Shown here: positions 19,714-31,208 of the stretch, piece after piece | Numbering within the stretch: position 1 is the first letter of the stretch | Layout of the letters: each line of letters starts with the position of its first letter | DNA from: Crotalaria pallida | Taxonomy: Eukaryota; Streptophyta; Magnoliopsida; Fabales; Fabaceae | Length of the DNA stretch: 64,000 nucleotides | Direction of reading: 5' to 3' | Assembly (NCBI GenBank): GCA_037953625.1 | Contig: CM075653.1 | Coordinates: 94,963,639 to 95,027,638 of the forward strand | Notes under the pieces: model-generated | What the model was told of the DNA's origin: nothing | The model's database searches: none | The model's input: the letters and a program-made list of their open reading frames with translations, nothing else | Position numbers and translations under genes: made by a program

Positions 19714-22700
19714 CGCCACCCATAGTTCATTCCCATTTCTTTCCTTCATTTTCATTTCCTTTCCAAACACATTAGTTGGGAGCAACTATCAAAGCTCTCA
19801 ACACATAGAAAATAGAGAGGGAAGCCGTGAGGGAAGAAAGAAGAAGAAGGAGAAACCAAGCCAAGAACCTAAGCCTTTCTTTGAATATTCAAGACCCAAA
19901 AGCTAGGAGATCAACCTTTTCCTTAGGTGGGTGGATAGAATGAGCAAGAGGAAGTTGTAATAGTGTAGTTTTCTTTCATCTTGTGATCTCTTTTCTTTTC
20001 TTCTTTGCATGTAAATTTTTTAAGCCAAAAAAAACTTGTAAACTTCTAATCAACGGACTCTATCACTTGTTTAAAGTTTCCATGAAAGATCTCAAAGTTT
20101 TTCAAACTAAATCCTAAAGATCTAAAGGTTTGATAAAATTTTGTGAAGTTTAACGTAGATCTCTTTGCATGTTTAATTTCCTTTCTTGAAACCGTGATTT
20201 GTAATGTGCTTGAGAGTTTATCTAAGAAATGAATGGATGATCTAAACTTGCTTAATAGTGAGATTGAAATCTTTGTTGTTGCATGTCTAATTTCCTTGTA
20301 GATCTATGTTTGTGAGTACCTATTTAGCTTTGATCTTGAGTTCCAAGAGCCAAACAAACTTGTAGAACCTTAAACCATGGACATTACCATTCGGCCATGT
20401 CAAGAAAATTAGGTTGAGATGATTTTTATTTTGTTTTGAGTTCATGCATGTTGATTTGATGCTTGTTGAAGATGATTTAATTGGTTTAAATGCTTTGATT
20501 TTAACTTTGATTTTTCTAAGCTTTGATTTTTGGTTTTCTTTTCAAAGTGCCTTGATCTATTGTTTTGACCTCGAACAAGATTTGATTCTTGCCTTGATTT
20601 TTCCATAACTTTGATCTTGAAGTCTTGCATGTGATTTTAAACTCAAAAAGTTTTGTTTCTTGACTTGCATGTCACGGTTTTGGTGAGTAAACAAAGGAAA
20701 ACAACTTTTTCAAAATGGTTTTGCCTTGATGTAAGTCTAGGTGTGTTTGAAAGTTAAAGATTTAAGTTTTTCCTCTTGATTTCGTTAATTGATTTTCGGT
20801 CAAGCTTTGAAAATTAAAGGATCATGATTGTTTTTCATAAAAAGTTCATGCGTGTGATTCTCTTTTGTTTTAAATGATTTTTAGAAGCACATGCAAAAGA
20901 AAATAAAAATGAAAATGTGTTTGAGTGACTAAGAGGTCACGGTTTTGAGAGAAAATGGGAGTGGTATTTTTCTAAAACCATGTGTTTGAAATGCATGTTT
21001 TTGATTTAGTAATTTAAGGTTTTGCATGTAGAAAATTTGCATCAAGACCTTGTTTTTCCTATGATGATGAATCGGCCTACACTAGATTAGATAGACTAGT
21101 TTCTTTTTGCATGTGATTGACTCAAGGAAATTATTATGCTTTGTGACTTTGATTTAAGAAAAATTATTGTGTTGTTGTGGTTTGTTCAATTCGGTTTTTA
21201 TAAAAGAAAAGACATAAATGTATTTGATTATTTTCAAAAGTATTTTCATGGTTTGATTTCTTTTGTTCTTGCTGTCCAAGATTTTATTTCAAAGTATTTT
21301 AATTTTTAAAAGTGTTTTTGAGTTATAAAAAGTGTGGATTTCAAGTGTTCTTTGATATATCAAAACTTAGAAGGAAAAATGTTAATTTTCAATGTTTTTA
21401 CAACTTGAAAGGGTGGCTAGACTTTTTCCATACAGCCACATAAACTATTCATTTTACTTTAATATGAGTTTTCAAAGGATTTTTGAAGGATTTCAAGTAT
21501 CAAAAAGGATTGTGTCTAAAGGAATATATGTGTGAGTATGTGCAGGAAGAGTGAATAATTTTATTGCATGAAAAAGAAAATAGAATTTAAATGCTTGAAA
21601 TAAATCAAATTGAATTATGTGTTTTAAATTTGTGATCTTTGAATTGTCTTCTTTAAATATCATTCGGCCACATACTGTAAATAAGCTTAGGAAGTTTGGT
21701 TGCATAAAATAAAATGAACATGGCAGAATTGAATGGTTGTGTTTGGCTTGTATCTTTGTAAGTATGTGAATGCCTAAATGTTTTTTTTAATTAAATGAAT
21801 AAGTGTTTGAGTTATAACTAAATTAAATGATTCATTTTGTGTTGCTTGTCGTTGTGTGTTAAGTTAATGTTTGGAAAATGATTGAGTGTGTAGTTGATTT
21901 TGAAAGCAAATTGGTTTGATTTATTTGAGATTTTTGGGATTGTGTTTATGGTTGTCCAAAGTTTGTTTCATGATGATAATTTGAGTTTTAAAGTGTTAAT
22001 TTTAAAAAGTGTTTTTACGATGTTTTCAGAGTTTTATCTAAGTGATTTTTAATATAATTCTTTACTGTCCAGAATTACTTGGACTTTCTTTCTATACTCA
22101 AAAACGTTTTCATAATAAATTAAAGTGTGGTCTTCAAATGATTTTTGGAAGTATGTATATATATAAAGTAATAGAAGAATGTTCAAGTGTTTTGACAAGA
22201 AGGACTAGTATTGAACTAAGTAAAGATTTTCTCGAATAAGTTAATAATGTAAAGTATTTTATTTAGTACGAGGAATCTTAAAGACAAGGGATTGGGGCAG
22301 CCGGCAACAAAAAGGATTCGAGGAGACGGTACACATTGCATAGCTGGACCTCAGGTGAGAGAGAAGCTTTCCTAAGACACCGTGGTAGTTAGGTGATTTA
22401 GTAGGACGTTCCGTATCATCTCAAAGATCGGAACTCAGTGGTTGGAGTCAGTAGTATAAGTAGCAATTGTTTGCTTTGTGTGGCTGCTTATATGAAGGTG
22501 ACAAAGACCACAATGCTCTTGTGTGATGTTGTGTTTTGATAGTATGCTTTTATTTAATTATGTTTAATAATGTTTATCGCTGATGATTATGATAAGTAAA
22601 CGGCAGATGGACGTCTGTTACGTCCCGAAAATAGAAGCGAAATAAATAAGACTGTGAAATAAAGACATAATGAAAGAGAGATAAAGTGTGTAAATAAAGC

Positions 22701-22904
22701 ATGTAATGGAAAAGAGAAAGAGTTGAGATTGGGGAAAGAATGAATGATACTGTTGAGAACGAGCCAGAGCTGGGGAGAGAGATGTTGATTGTTGGAATAA
22801 GGGGTGAATTGAGTGGAGCTGGGCTCCTTTTTGTTTTTGGTTTTAGTCTGAGACTAGTGTTGAGTTGAGCTTGCTCCTCCATTAGCGCTCAGCAAAGTTG
22901 TGAC

Positions 22905-23200
22905 TTTTGAAAAGAGATCTTCGAAAAGATTTTGGAAAGAGATTTTTGAAAGGGTTTTCGAATAGCAGTTTTTGAGAAGATTTTTGAAAAGGAACTTTAT
23001 GAAAAGATTTGTGAAAATCAATTTTTGTGAAAGAACTATGAAAAGAAAAAATTTGAGAAGATTTTGTGAAAGGAAATTTTTGGAAAGAGGTTTGAAAAGA
23101 AGGATTTTTGGGAAAGGTTTATCAAAAGAGATTTGCGAAAGTTTATGAAATGGTGTTTTGAAAAAGTTGTGAAAAGATTGTTTTGAAAGAGATGTGGGAA
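22905..23200. repeat. Degenerate TTTTGAAAAG array in solo LTR E
   Basis: About 15 loosely spaced copies of a T-run/GA-run unit, many of them short dyads such as TTTTTGAAAA and TTTTCGAA. The same array stands in both LARD LTRs (about 40985-41370 and 47660-48050). A 219-codon antisense frame runs through it, but the product is low-complexity. Confidence 0.7.
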
Positions 23201-24737
23201 TGAGATGATGGTGAGAAATGGAGTATGATGAGACAGTTTGAGAATTGAGATTAGAAATGGTGATGTGATCCCAGCTCTGTGCTATGTGAGATATGATGAG
23301 AGAAAATTTGTGCAAAGTTAGTGGTCGGGACTCGTTGAAGGGTTGCACGAAGGACGGGCCGATCTTAGGATAATTAAAAAGATTAAAAGACTTTAAAAGA
23401 CATGAGCGGTGAGGTGTGAGAGTGCGAAGTAGTGGAGAGGAAGAAACGATAAGTATCTGCGGATACTTAGGACGAGATTGCATTAGGGGAGGACGATGAC
23501 AGTGAAACGTCAAGAAGTCTAGAGTATGTTTCTAGGCAGAACGAACTCCACATGTGGTGCACTAACGTGGTGGGGACTGGGTCTAATGCTGTGGCAAGTT
23601 CTGTGGGCCCACTAGAAACATATTGTCGCCCCCTAGATTGCAAATCGAGAACAGTGAGAGGGACTGGAACGGGGCATTGTGTTTGCCACTGCGTGGACAG
23701 TGAGCCTTGTTATTATTGAAATGATTTGAGGACGAGATCCTCCTGGTCTGGGACCATTATGTGTTGTGACAGCTGTCGTGCCCGCGATAAAGGTCCTGTA
23801 CTCCTGTTTGATTCCGACTAGGTTTGGATGGTGACCGAGGAGATGTAGACGTGAGTGATAATCGAGAACGCAATAAGTACCCCAATGATATTTGGTAAGA
23901 AGAAATGATGAGTATGAAAGGAAAAGGATTGAGAAGGAAAGAATGTTTATGAGAAGTAAAGATAATGAAAGATAAGAGTAATGATGATAAGACTGATAAT
24001 AATATGATAACATACTTGATCATTGTGTGCTTGTATGTTTTATTGTGTGATTGTATGGTCCTATTATTTTGCCTACCGTAATCCCACACCGTCGACGATG
24101 CGTCGTTCGGATTGCTTACTCTCTCATGTTCGTTGGCATATCGGTGTTGCTGATATCTCAACGGGCAGGCGGAGCTTCATAAGGAGATCATCACTCTCGA
24201 GGAATTGGAGCAGGAGTTAACGACAGCAGGGGAGCAGCGACATAGGGGACTCAACCTTCAAGAAGGAAGAAAGCATACAAGAAGAAAAGTGAAGAGACAT
24301 CCGATGGTGTTCAATAGGAAGAGTTAAGGGTAGTGTTCTTAGTTAAGTTTATTGTTTGTGTGATGAGTCAAGGATTACCGAGCAACGAACCATTATGTAA
24401 TTAGGCCAAGTTTTAATTTTGGAGATGTGGAGTACTTGTAATTGGGAAGGGGGAACAATGTAAACTTTTGAAATTCGTTATGGACACTTTTGATTCAACG
24501 CAATGAATCATGATGCTTTTTGAAACTAAGGCATTTTATGGAAACGAAGGTTTTACATATATAAAACGTTTTTAGTAACAACTCGATTTTTCGTAAGGAA
24601 TGCTAAGTTTGTCCATGACACTTCAACCATGTTCTATAAAAATAAAAAAAAATTAAAAAATTTGGCCTCATTCTTAGTAACTTCAATACATCAAAGTGAA
24701 GTATTTTGAGTTATGAAAATCGGGCTGTTACAAATGT

Positions 24738-24793
24738 CCAATCATAATTTCTCAAAAATCAATTTATAAAATCCGAAAATTGCGGGTATTACA
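24738..24793. other. Remnant H (right part) with LTR tip
   Basis: This short AT-rich piece continues 18405-18968 across the solo LTR and ends GCGGGTATTACA. It abuts LTR-G in mid-array, so element H appears to have inserted into LTR-G. Confidence 0.5.
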
Positions 24794-25450
24794 TCTTCCC
24801 TTTTTAAGGGATACCTGGTACAACCCTATTTGTGTATGTCTTCCCTTTGTAAGGGATACCTGGTACATTCCTATTTGACATGTATGTCTTCCCTTTGTAA
24901 GGGATACCGGGTACATTCCTGTTTGCTATGTACGTCTTCCCTGTTAAGGGATACCTGGTACATGTCCTATTCGCCATGTACGTCTTCCCTTTTCAGGGAT
25001 ACCTGGTACATTACTATCTGCCATTTACGTCTTCCATTTTCAGGGATACCTGGTACATTACTATATGCCATGTACGTCTTCCCTTCTCAGGAATACCTGG
25101 TACACTTCCTATTTGCTATGTATGTCTTCCCTTTGTAAGAGATACCCGGTACAATGATCCTATTTGTTATGTACGCACGTCTTCCCTTTGAAAGGGATAC
25201 CTGGTACATTGATCCTATTTGTGGTGTACGTCTTCTCTTTTTAAGGGATACCTAATAAAATTAATTCTATACATCCTACTTATACCATCCCTTTCCTTCT
25301 TAAGTTTACTTATTCTGTTATTGGTTTATCCATTTACCATTTTCTAACCAATTCTATCTATCCTGCATGTCTTCCCTTTTCGGGGATACCTGGTGCGACG
25401 GATTTTACATACCCTGCACGTCTTCCCTTTTGAAGGGATACCTGGTGCAT
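24794..25450. repeat. About twelve hairpin units, mostly 48 bp period
   Basis: Units share GTCTTCCCTTT..AAGGGATACC and GGTAC. The inner arms TCCCTT/AAGGGA and outer GTAC/GTAC pair. Unit starts are near 24794, 24838, 24887, 24933, 24981, 25029, 25077, 25126, 25180, 25230, 25369 and 25421. Loop length and some arm bases vary. LTR-D has a few related units on the other strand. Confidence 0.85.
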
Positions 25451-26995
25451 TTGAACTCTATCATCCCTATTTTACTCCCGTATATTTTATTCTTCTCGTT
25501 TCCATAAATTTTCCTATTCTCTTTCTATTTCTACATATCCCAATTAATCTATTATCACTTATCCTAGTTAATTTACCTTCCTCTATCCTCGTTTCTTTAT
25601 TCTCACCTCTCCCAATCCATCTTGTTATACTTAATTTATTTCCACTAACCTCAATCAACCTTAATTCTATCAACTCTACCTCAGTTAATTCATTTATGCT
25701 TAAGACATTTTAGTTAATCCTCAATTAATCTCATCTCTACTAACTTCCCTAATGCTTAAGTCACTTTAGCTATCCTAAATTAATCTCCATAAGCTTAAGT
25801 CCCTTTTTCTATCCTCAATTGATTCATCTATTGCTCAATTCCCATCATAAGGTTAATTAAAACTTACAAATATGACATGTTTATTTCTAGACCTTAGGTT
25901 ATCACTTATATCAGCCACAAATAACAAGATTATCATTTAACTTCCTAATTCTATATTATCCCTCTGGTGTTCGTTTCCAATTACCCTAAGGTTCAATCCT
26001 ATTCTATTTAATCAAGTCCTTAACTAATCCATCTATCCCAATTGAAATATTTTCACGTATGTTTTTGACACATTTCTTAGGTATTTCTAACTCGCTTCTT
26101 AACCATTCTCTTAGCCCAAACAGTCCCCATTATTTTCTATTATAACTTTACCCAGTTTTCCTCTCAAGCTTCTACTTATTTTTATTACCAACCTGGCATA
26201 ACTAGTGATTAATTCACATTCTCATACCATTCATTATTGCATATAAATCAATAAAACATATTTAAGCACAAAATATCATAAACTTATTCATTCATTAATA
26301 TAGTGGGTTCTATCACCCAATCACTAAATATTTAGTTTCTAACCAAATACAATACCCTAAGGTTCATTATTATCCTTACCCATATACTCTTAGTTATCCC
26401 TTTGCTCTATTTAGAATCCACCCCCTAAGTAAAGGTAATATCACCTCCTTACCTGGACGAGAGAGATTAGAACCTCAAAGAGCTCTAAGCTTTCCTTCTT
26501 TCTTTTCCTTCTTCCCTTGTGCTCCTTAGAATTTCAAGCCTCCATCTTCACATCCTTTCAATGGAGGGCTATGGGGTTTTCCTTTGGTTCATTATGGTAG
26601 GAAAAGGATTTATGGCATGGGGTAGTCATGGGTTTTGGTTATTGATGATGGATCTTGGAGTATTCTCCACATAAAGGAGTGATGGGTTTTTGTTGTGGAT
26701 TTGCCCTTAGATAGCTTGTGGGCATGAGAGGGAAAGTGAAGCCATGTGTGATGTTGAGAAAGAGAGAGAAAGAGCTTGAGAGCTTGGGTGGTGATGATGA
26801 TGCCTGATCCTTGGTGCTTGAGGAAGAAGTTGGAATTGAAAGGGAAGAATGGTACTTGAGTGGTATAGAGATGGGAATGACTTTTAGGTGTGTGTTGATG
26901 TGTTTGTTGGCCCGAACTTGTCATGGAAGCTTGCCACTTAAAGGAAAATTCGGGGCCTCCAAGATTCCTTTATTTTTTTCTCATTAGACCTGTGT

Positions 26996-27043
26996 TAATC
27001 GATTAACCGATTAACCTGATGGTTAATCAATTAACCAGCACAG
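26996..27043. repeat. TTAATCGATTAA-type palindromes in LTR-G
   Basis: One perfect TTAATCGATTAA with two diverged copies (ACCGATTAACC, GGTTAATCAATTAACC) within 48 bp, upstream of the leader donor in the minus-strand sense. The position matches the palindromes of the solo LTR (38146-38200). Confidence 0.75.
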
Positions 27044-27077
27044 TTTTTTCATTCCTATGCACTTCAAAGTGTTATAT

Positions 27078-27940
27078 CTAGAGCTGTCAAAATGGGCCGG
27101 GCCAAAAAACCCGGGAAAAGGGCCGGGATTGGGCTCCCAAATTTTAGTAAAAAACTCAATTCGGGCTTATTAGCCCAGACCGGTCGGGCCTTATAAAAAC
27201 CCGGGTTAGGGCCGGGTTTAGGCCCGGTCTATGTTAATTAAAAAAAAAAGTATAACCTAAACTAAACTAAAACTAACCTAGTACCTAACGTTCATAACTC
27301 ATTGCTGAGAAGTGAGAACAAACATAAAGCAGCAGCGGCGGCTCTGGAGAGTAGAGAGGTTCGACCCTTCTTATTGACTGTGGCGGCAGCGACGGGCGGC
27401 ACAACAATGATGGCCGACGACATTGTAGCTCCTCTTCCTCTTCCTCTTCTTCTTCACAGCGGCGGTAGCAGGAGTAAAGGAACAACACCAGCATAGCAGC
27501 GACGACCGACGGCAGCAGCTCCTCTTCCTCTTCTTCTTCATAGCGACGACAGCAGGAGTAAAGGAACAGCAGCAGCACAACAGTGACGACCGACGACTCC
27601 TCTTCCTCTTCTTGCCTTCCACAGCGACGACAAATTTTTTTTTTTTGTTTTATTAAATAAAAATCAAATCTTTTTAAGTTGCTAAATCTAGATTATCTAA
27701 TTTTAAAATTTGGAAGAAATAAAAATGGTATCAGTGTTTTTTGAGTTATATTTAAAAAAAAATTGGAAAAAATTATGCGGGCTGGCCCGCACAAGCCCGC
27801 AGCCCGGTATAGTGCGGGTTTGGGCTGTATGATAGTGTATTCAATTTGTAGCCGGGTTTTTTAGCCCTAGCCCGTTTTGGCCCGCACCCGGGCCAGGCCG
27901 GGCCAAACCCGTGCGGGCCGGCCCGTTTTGACAGCTCTAG
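27078..27940. mobile_element. hAT-like non-autonomous DNA transposon (863 bp)
   Basis: The ends are inverted repeats, CTAGAGCTGTCAAAATGGGCC on the left and its complement on the right. The flanks TGTTATAT (27070-27077) and ACTTATAT (27941-27948) match at 6 of 8 bases, fitting an 8 bp hAT duplication with two later changes. Without it, the LTR-G sequence reads through in register with its solo LTR relative. There is no transposase frame; the middle holds a GC-rich tandem repeat rich in CTCCTCTTCCTC and GCAGCAGC. Confidence 0.75.
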
Positions 27941-28997
27941 ACTTATATCTCCTTCGTTAACAGTTGGATTTAGCTCAAATTTTAAAGCAAGCTTCCTTAC
28001 ATACTAATCTTCACATCCAACAGTGAAATTTGTGTTTTAAATTGTAAATCTTTTATTAATAATTTTCTATTATTGGGTGTTTCCACCACCGAAAGCGTTA
28101 TTTCTCACACTCTTTTATTCATCTTTAAATCTCCTATTCGATGCCAATGCTTCTTAACTCCTTTATGGCATTCAAAGGAATCCTAATTCATCACCTTACA
28201 TTCTCTTTAGCATAATTATCATTTCCTAATCTTATTATGATTCTAATTATCCTTGGAATTAAAATTCGGGATGTTACATGCTTAATATTAATTAGCCATA
28301 TTTTGGACTAACTTATATAATAACCTTGTTCTAAAAAAGACTAACAAAACCCCAACTAGAAATCTAGGGAGACTAATTTGTTTTTTTTTCAAATTTTAAA
28401 AACTATGATGCCCTTCTTTATCATATTGAAAATAATGAATATCTTCAAAGAATAATTTTATGGACTTTATTAAATAAATATATCGTATAAAATTTTTCAT
28501 TATAATTAATTAACATTTCTCTAAAATGTATCGTATCAGGTCGTAGAAATTGCCTCAAGACAACATTTTTCTTAAAAGGAAAACCTTTGGTAATTACAAA
28601 CTTATCGTTGTTTTGTGAGGTTAGATAACAATAAATTATAACAATTGTCGAATTCGCTTTTTAACAAAATCAGAGTGTGCAGAAATAAAATAGTACTGAA
28701 GGATCATTTGTGAAATAAACATCATATATATATATAAAATATAAAATGATCCCAAAAGTACAAGTCGTCAGAGTCATCAAAAAGGTACAAGTCCTGAGTA
28801 CTGTGTCCATAAACTGAAAATACAAAAGTGAAACATAAAAGACCTTAGCTCTCCAACACTACAAAAGTATATACAATATATCACAACTCAAAAATAAGTG
28901 TCAAAGAGCGGGACGAGCTGGTCCTCCAAGCATCCATCGGGTCCACTGCAGCTACATATCGGGTCCAGGATCCATACTACCTATACTATGCCTATTC

Positions 28998-29468
28998 CTA
29001 GGAACCACTCTGTCCTCCATGGGGTCTAGTAGCCGGCTCGACTGGTATCTCCTCCTCGCTCTTCCCCTCCTCAATCTCGTCCGACGGGGTAGATGCCCTA
29101 CCACTGGGCCTAGGGTCTGCAGTAGGTGCAGTCCTTACAATACCTGTCGGACCAGGTGAGGGGATGTCAGCATCAGTAAAAACTCTAGAAGCGGAAGGAT
29201 GAGAACGAGTGGCTGTCCTGAAACGAAAACTATGGAACCTACGTACTGGTCGAGCTGGTAGTGGTGGTCCTTTATAAGTATAGAATGGGGGTACGTGCAT
29301 AGTGTAAATGATAGGGATCCTAAACCTACGAGGGCGCACACGAGCAAGGGGGTTAGGGTGACATAGAGTAATCTCCACCTCACCCTCAAAGGTAGCTCGG
29401 AGCTCCTCGAATATCCATATACCACTAGGGATGGGTCTGATCTCGACGCAAGCTAGGCATCTGGCCAT
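28998..29468 (-). CDS. LTR-encoded 156 aa protein of unknown function (copy C)
   Basis: This is the homologue of the ORF at 14796-15269, intact in a second, older-looking LTR. The shared core is CVEIRPIPSGIW, RATFEGEVEITL, HPNPLARVRPRRFRIP, YTMHVPPFY, and the acidic tail is kept (EIEEGKSEEEIP). One or two short length changes in the tail preserve the frame. The ATG at 29468 follows TTAG|GTG, matching the splice acceptor of copy B. DNA outside the ORF is much harder to align than the ORF itself. I cannot assign a function. The alternative, that the frame is open by chance, fits poorly with two full-length copies, the silent-change pattern and conserved boundaries. Confidence 0.65.
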   Translation of the reverse strand: MARCLACVEIRPIPSGIWIFEELRATFEGEVEITLCHPNPLARVRPRRFRIPIIYTMHVPPFYTYKGPPLPARPVRRFHSFRFRTATRSHPSASRVFTDADIPSPGPTGIVRTAPTADPRPSGRASTPSDEIEEGKSEEEIPVEPATRPHGGQSGS

Positions 29469-29471
29469 CAC

Positions 29472-30737
29472 CTAATAAGGGCACAAGGGTAAGCATATAC
29501 ATACACATAATCAAATAAGAGGAACTGGAAATTAAACATCCACATACATCAAGTCATCAATCAACATATGAATGCATATGACCAAACCAGGTTCATTTAT
29601 AATTAAACTCTTTAATTATAATGGCAAGATGCATGTCATCTCTCAATCCTGAGATACTCCAAATAAATATCCTTGCGGACGTCCATCCATAACTTCAACG
29701 TATTCTATTCCAAGAATACTTTTAATACATTACCTGAATGTATGGTGTACTAGCTCGGAAGTGATAACAACGTCACCTTATTTGGTGAACGTCACGTCGC
29801 CAAAACGTACACCTATCACTTTATGATACACAAAGCCGCTTCTCTTTCGTGTGTCACGTCGCCAAAACGTAATGATCATATCAACAGTATATCACATACT
29901 GCCCACATCGTCAACCTTAATGTGTCATCGAGCTAGCAGTAACATTTGGCACTCCCGGAGGCTCTCCTCAAGTTCCTCGAACATGATAAACGATAAATTC
30001 CACCAACACCATGCATGAATGCATCTATGTCTTAATTGGGTTTTTCTTTAATTTATTTTATAATATCCAACTCATTATAAAATAAATATAAGCTTTATGC
30101 ATATAAATTAGAAATAGTAATCCAATATTATTTTAGATATGATTTCAGTGTGACCTCCTCTAAAATTTAGCATTTAATTTTAGGTTAAAATTATTAGAAA
30201 TTAAAAATGGTATTTTGCTGAATTTTTACACTGGTAATCGATTATCAGGGACTGGTAATCGATTACCACGTTTATTTTCCTAAACCTGAATTAGATGCAT
30301 CAGGATAATCGATTACTATATCGTGGTAATCGATTACTCATGACAGTAGATGCATTAAAACTGAGTTTTAACATACCATTTTCAATTCTAACTTAAAACC
30401 ACCATTCACAAATATCAAATGGCATGAAACAAACATGCTCCAACACTGAAATCAAACCAAAACACAGAGAATCCAACAATCTCATAAACTATGCATAAAA
30501 CACCACTTTTAAGAACTCAAGGTGCCAAATCACAATTCATGCAATTAAGTCATGATTTCAGGCTTTCAATACTTTGCATGCACATAATATGAGTTGCTCC
30601 AATCACAGAGAGAGCAAGTTTTGGTCTCCAAACCAAAATCCTATTTCACAACTAAGCCCTTATGAGTCTCAAGGTGACTCCCTATACAAAACACAACGAT
30701 CACTCTTATTCTAGTGAATGTAAAGCTTTTCCCATAC
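29472..30737 (-). other. Putative intron before LTR-encoded ORF, copy C
   Basis: The minus-strand donor GAG|GTATGGG (exon end 30738) and acceptor TATTAG|GTGATG (exon start 29471) are at positions matching TE2. Within it are TAATCGATTA pairs and a diverged palindromic region (about 29700-29990) with repeats such as ACGTCGCCAAAACGT twice. A second donor-like TTG|GTAAGCA lies at about 30949. Confidence 0.45.
30233..30340. repeat. Two pairs of TAATCGATTA palindromes in LTR-I
   Basis: GGTAATCGATTATC and GGTAATCGATTACC lie about 20 bp apart, then ATAATCGATTAC and GGTAATCGATTACT. They stand in the same part of the LTR as the TAACCGGTTA pairs of TE2 (7833-8241), but with C:G exchanged for T:A on both sides of the dyad. 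Confidence 0.85.
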
Positions 30738-31208
30738 CTCTAGATCGTGCTCCAACAAGAAATTTGCAGAGAAAGGGACTCCAACTCCAAAATCCACTAC
30801 ATGCAGACAGAGTTGGACAGGGTACCAACACCACAGAATTTGACATGCAAAATCGAGTTAAGAATTGGGGGAAATGGTCAAATTGAATTCTCTGCAACAT
30901 GCACTAGAGGTAGGAACAAGTTTGAAACCAAAAGGATTATTGTGCTTACCAAGATCGAGCTTCAAAGTTAGCTCGAAAAATCAGGTTTCCAATTCTGCAG
31001 AAATTGGTACCAAACATTGGCAACTTGATTCTTAGAGCACACAGACCCTCAACTCACGATTTTGGTATCAATACAAAGCTTGAGACTTAAGCTTTACAGA
31101 GGTGTATAACTCTCAGCCTAACCCTCAGAATCAAAGACGAAATTGAGAAGTTAAATCAAGAACCCTAATGAAACTCTCGGACCAAAATCCAGCAAAATAA
31201 GCCAAATT

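Larger units (their letters stand above)
18969..24732 (+). repeat. Solo LTR E (5.76 kb), TSD AATGT
   Basis: It starts TGTAACACCCCGC, ends GGCTGTTACA, and is flanked by AATGT at 18964-18968 and 24733-24737, the mark of a solo LTR left by recombination. It resembles the LARD LTRs (34072-42865, 43737-52407) in tips and internal order: TATATAAG promoter (19706-19713), purine-rich transcript start region with GAAGAAG runs, a long AT-rich stretch, a possible donor CAG|GTGAGAG (about 22353), a degenerate purine array (22905-23200) and a conserved block (about 23400-23880). No coding gene is visible across the 5.76 kb; the longest frames are antisense to low-complexity arrays. Confidence 0.88.
24794..28278 (-). 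repeat. LTR-G: Tekay-type LTR, left end cut
   Basis: Read on the minus strand it starts TGTAACATCCCG at 28278. A segment after the start corresponds closely to the solo LTR 37854-40833 (TTCACTGTTGGATGTGAAGATTAG in G, with a matching stretch near 38020). It then has TTAATCGATTAA-type palindromes (27043-26996), a splice donor CAG|GTAAGG (exon end 26453) and a hairpin array (25450-24794), where it is cut by element H. The matching acceptor would lie beyond the cut. A hAT-like element sits at 27078-27940. The stretch 25450-26440 is AT-rich with no gene seen. Confidence 0.78.
28279..31208 (-). repeat. LTR-I: diverged relative of the TE2 LTR, both ends cut
   Basis: It aligns by eye with the TE2 5' LTR from the leader to the ORF and beyond: AACAAAATCAGAGTGTGCAG, the short (AT)n tract, the ORF, the CTCCCGGAGG-type array and the donor GAG|GTATGGGA. 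It is cut on the left by LTR-G and on the right by TE3 at 31209, about 0.5 kb before its own LTR end, so its promoter is missing. Palindrome pairs here are TAATCGATTA (30233-30340) where TE2 has TAACCGGTTA. Confidence 0.75.

Noticed and set aside
22854..23513. 219-codon minus-strand frame, Phe/Lys/Leu-rich
   Set aside because: It lies across the TTTTGAAAAG array of solo LTR E; low-complexity, and the corresponding LARD arrays do not keep it open.
24794..25450. Regular repeats with variable spacers that look like a CRISPR array
   Set aside because: Repeats are imperfect hairpins, spacers are similar to each other, no cas genes are near, and the context is a plant LTR.
27285..27622. Arg/Ser/Glu-rich frames inside the hAT-like element
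   Set aside because: They are trinucleotide-rich tandem repeat read in several frames; no transposase motif.
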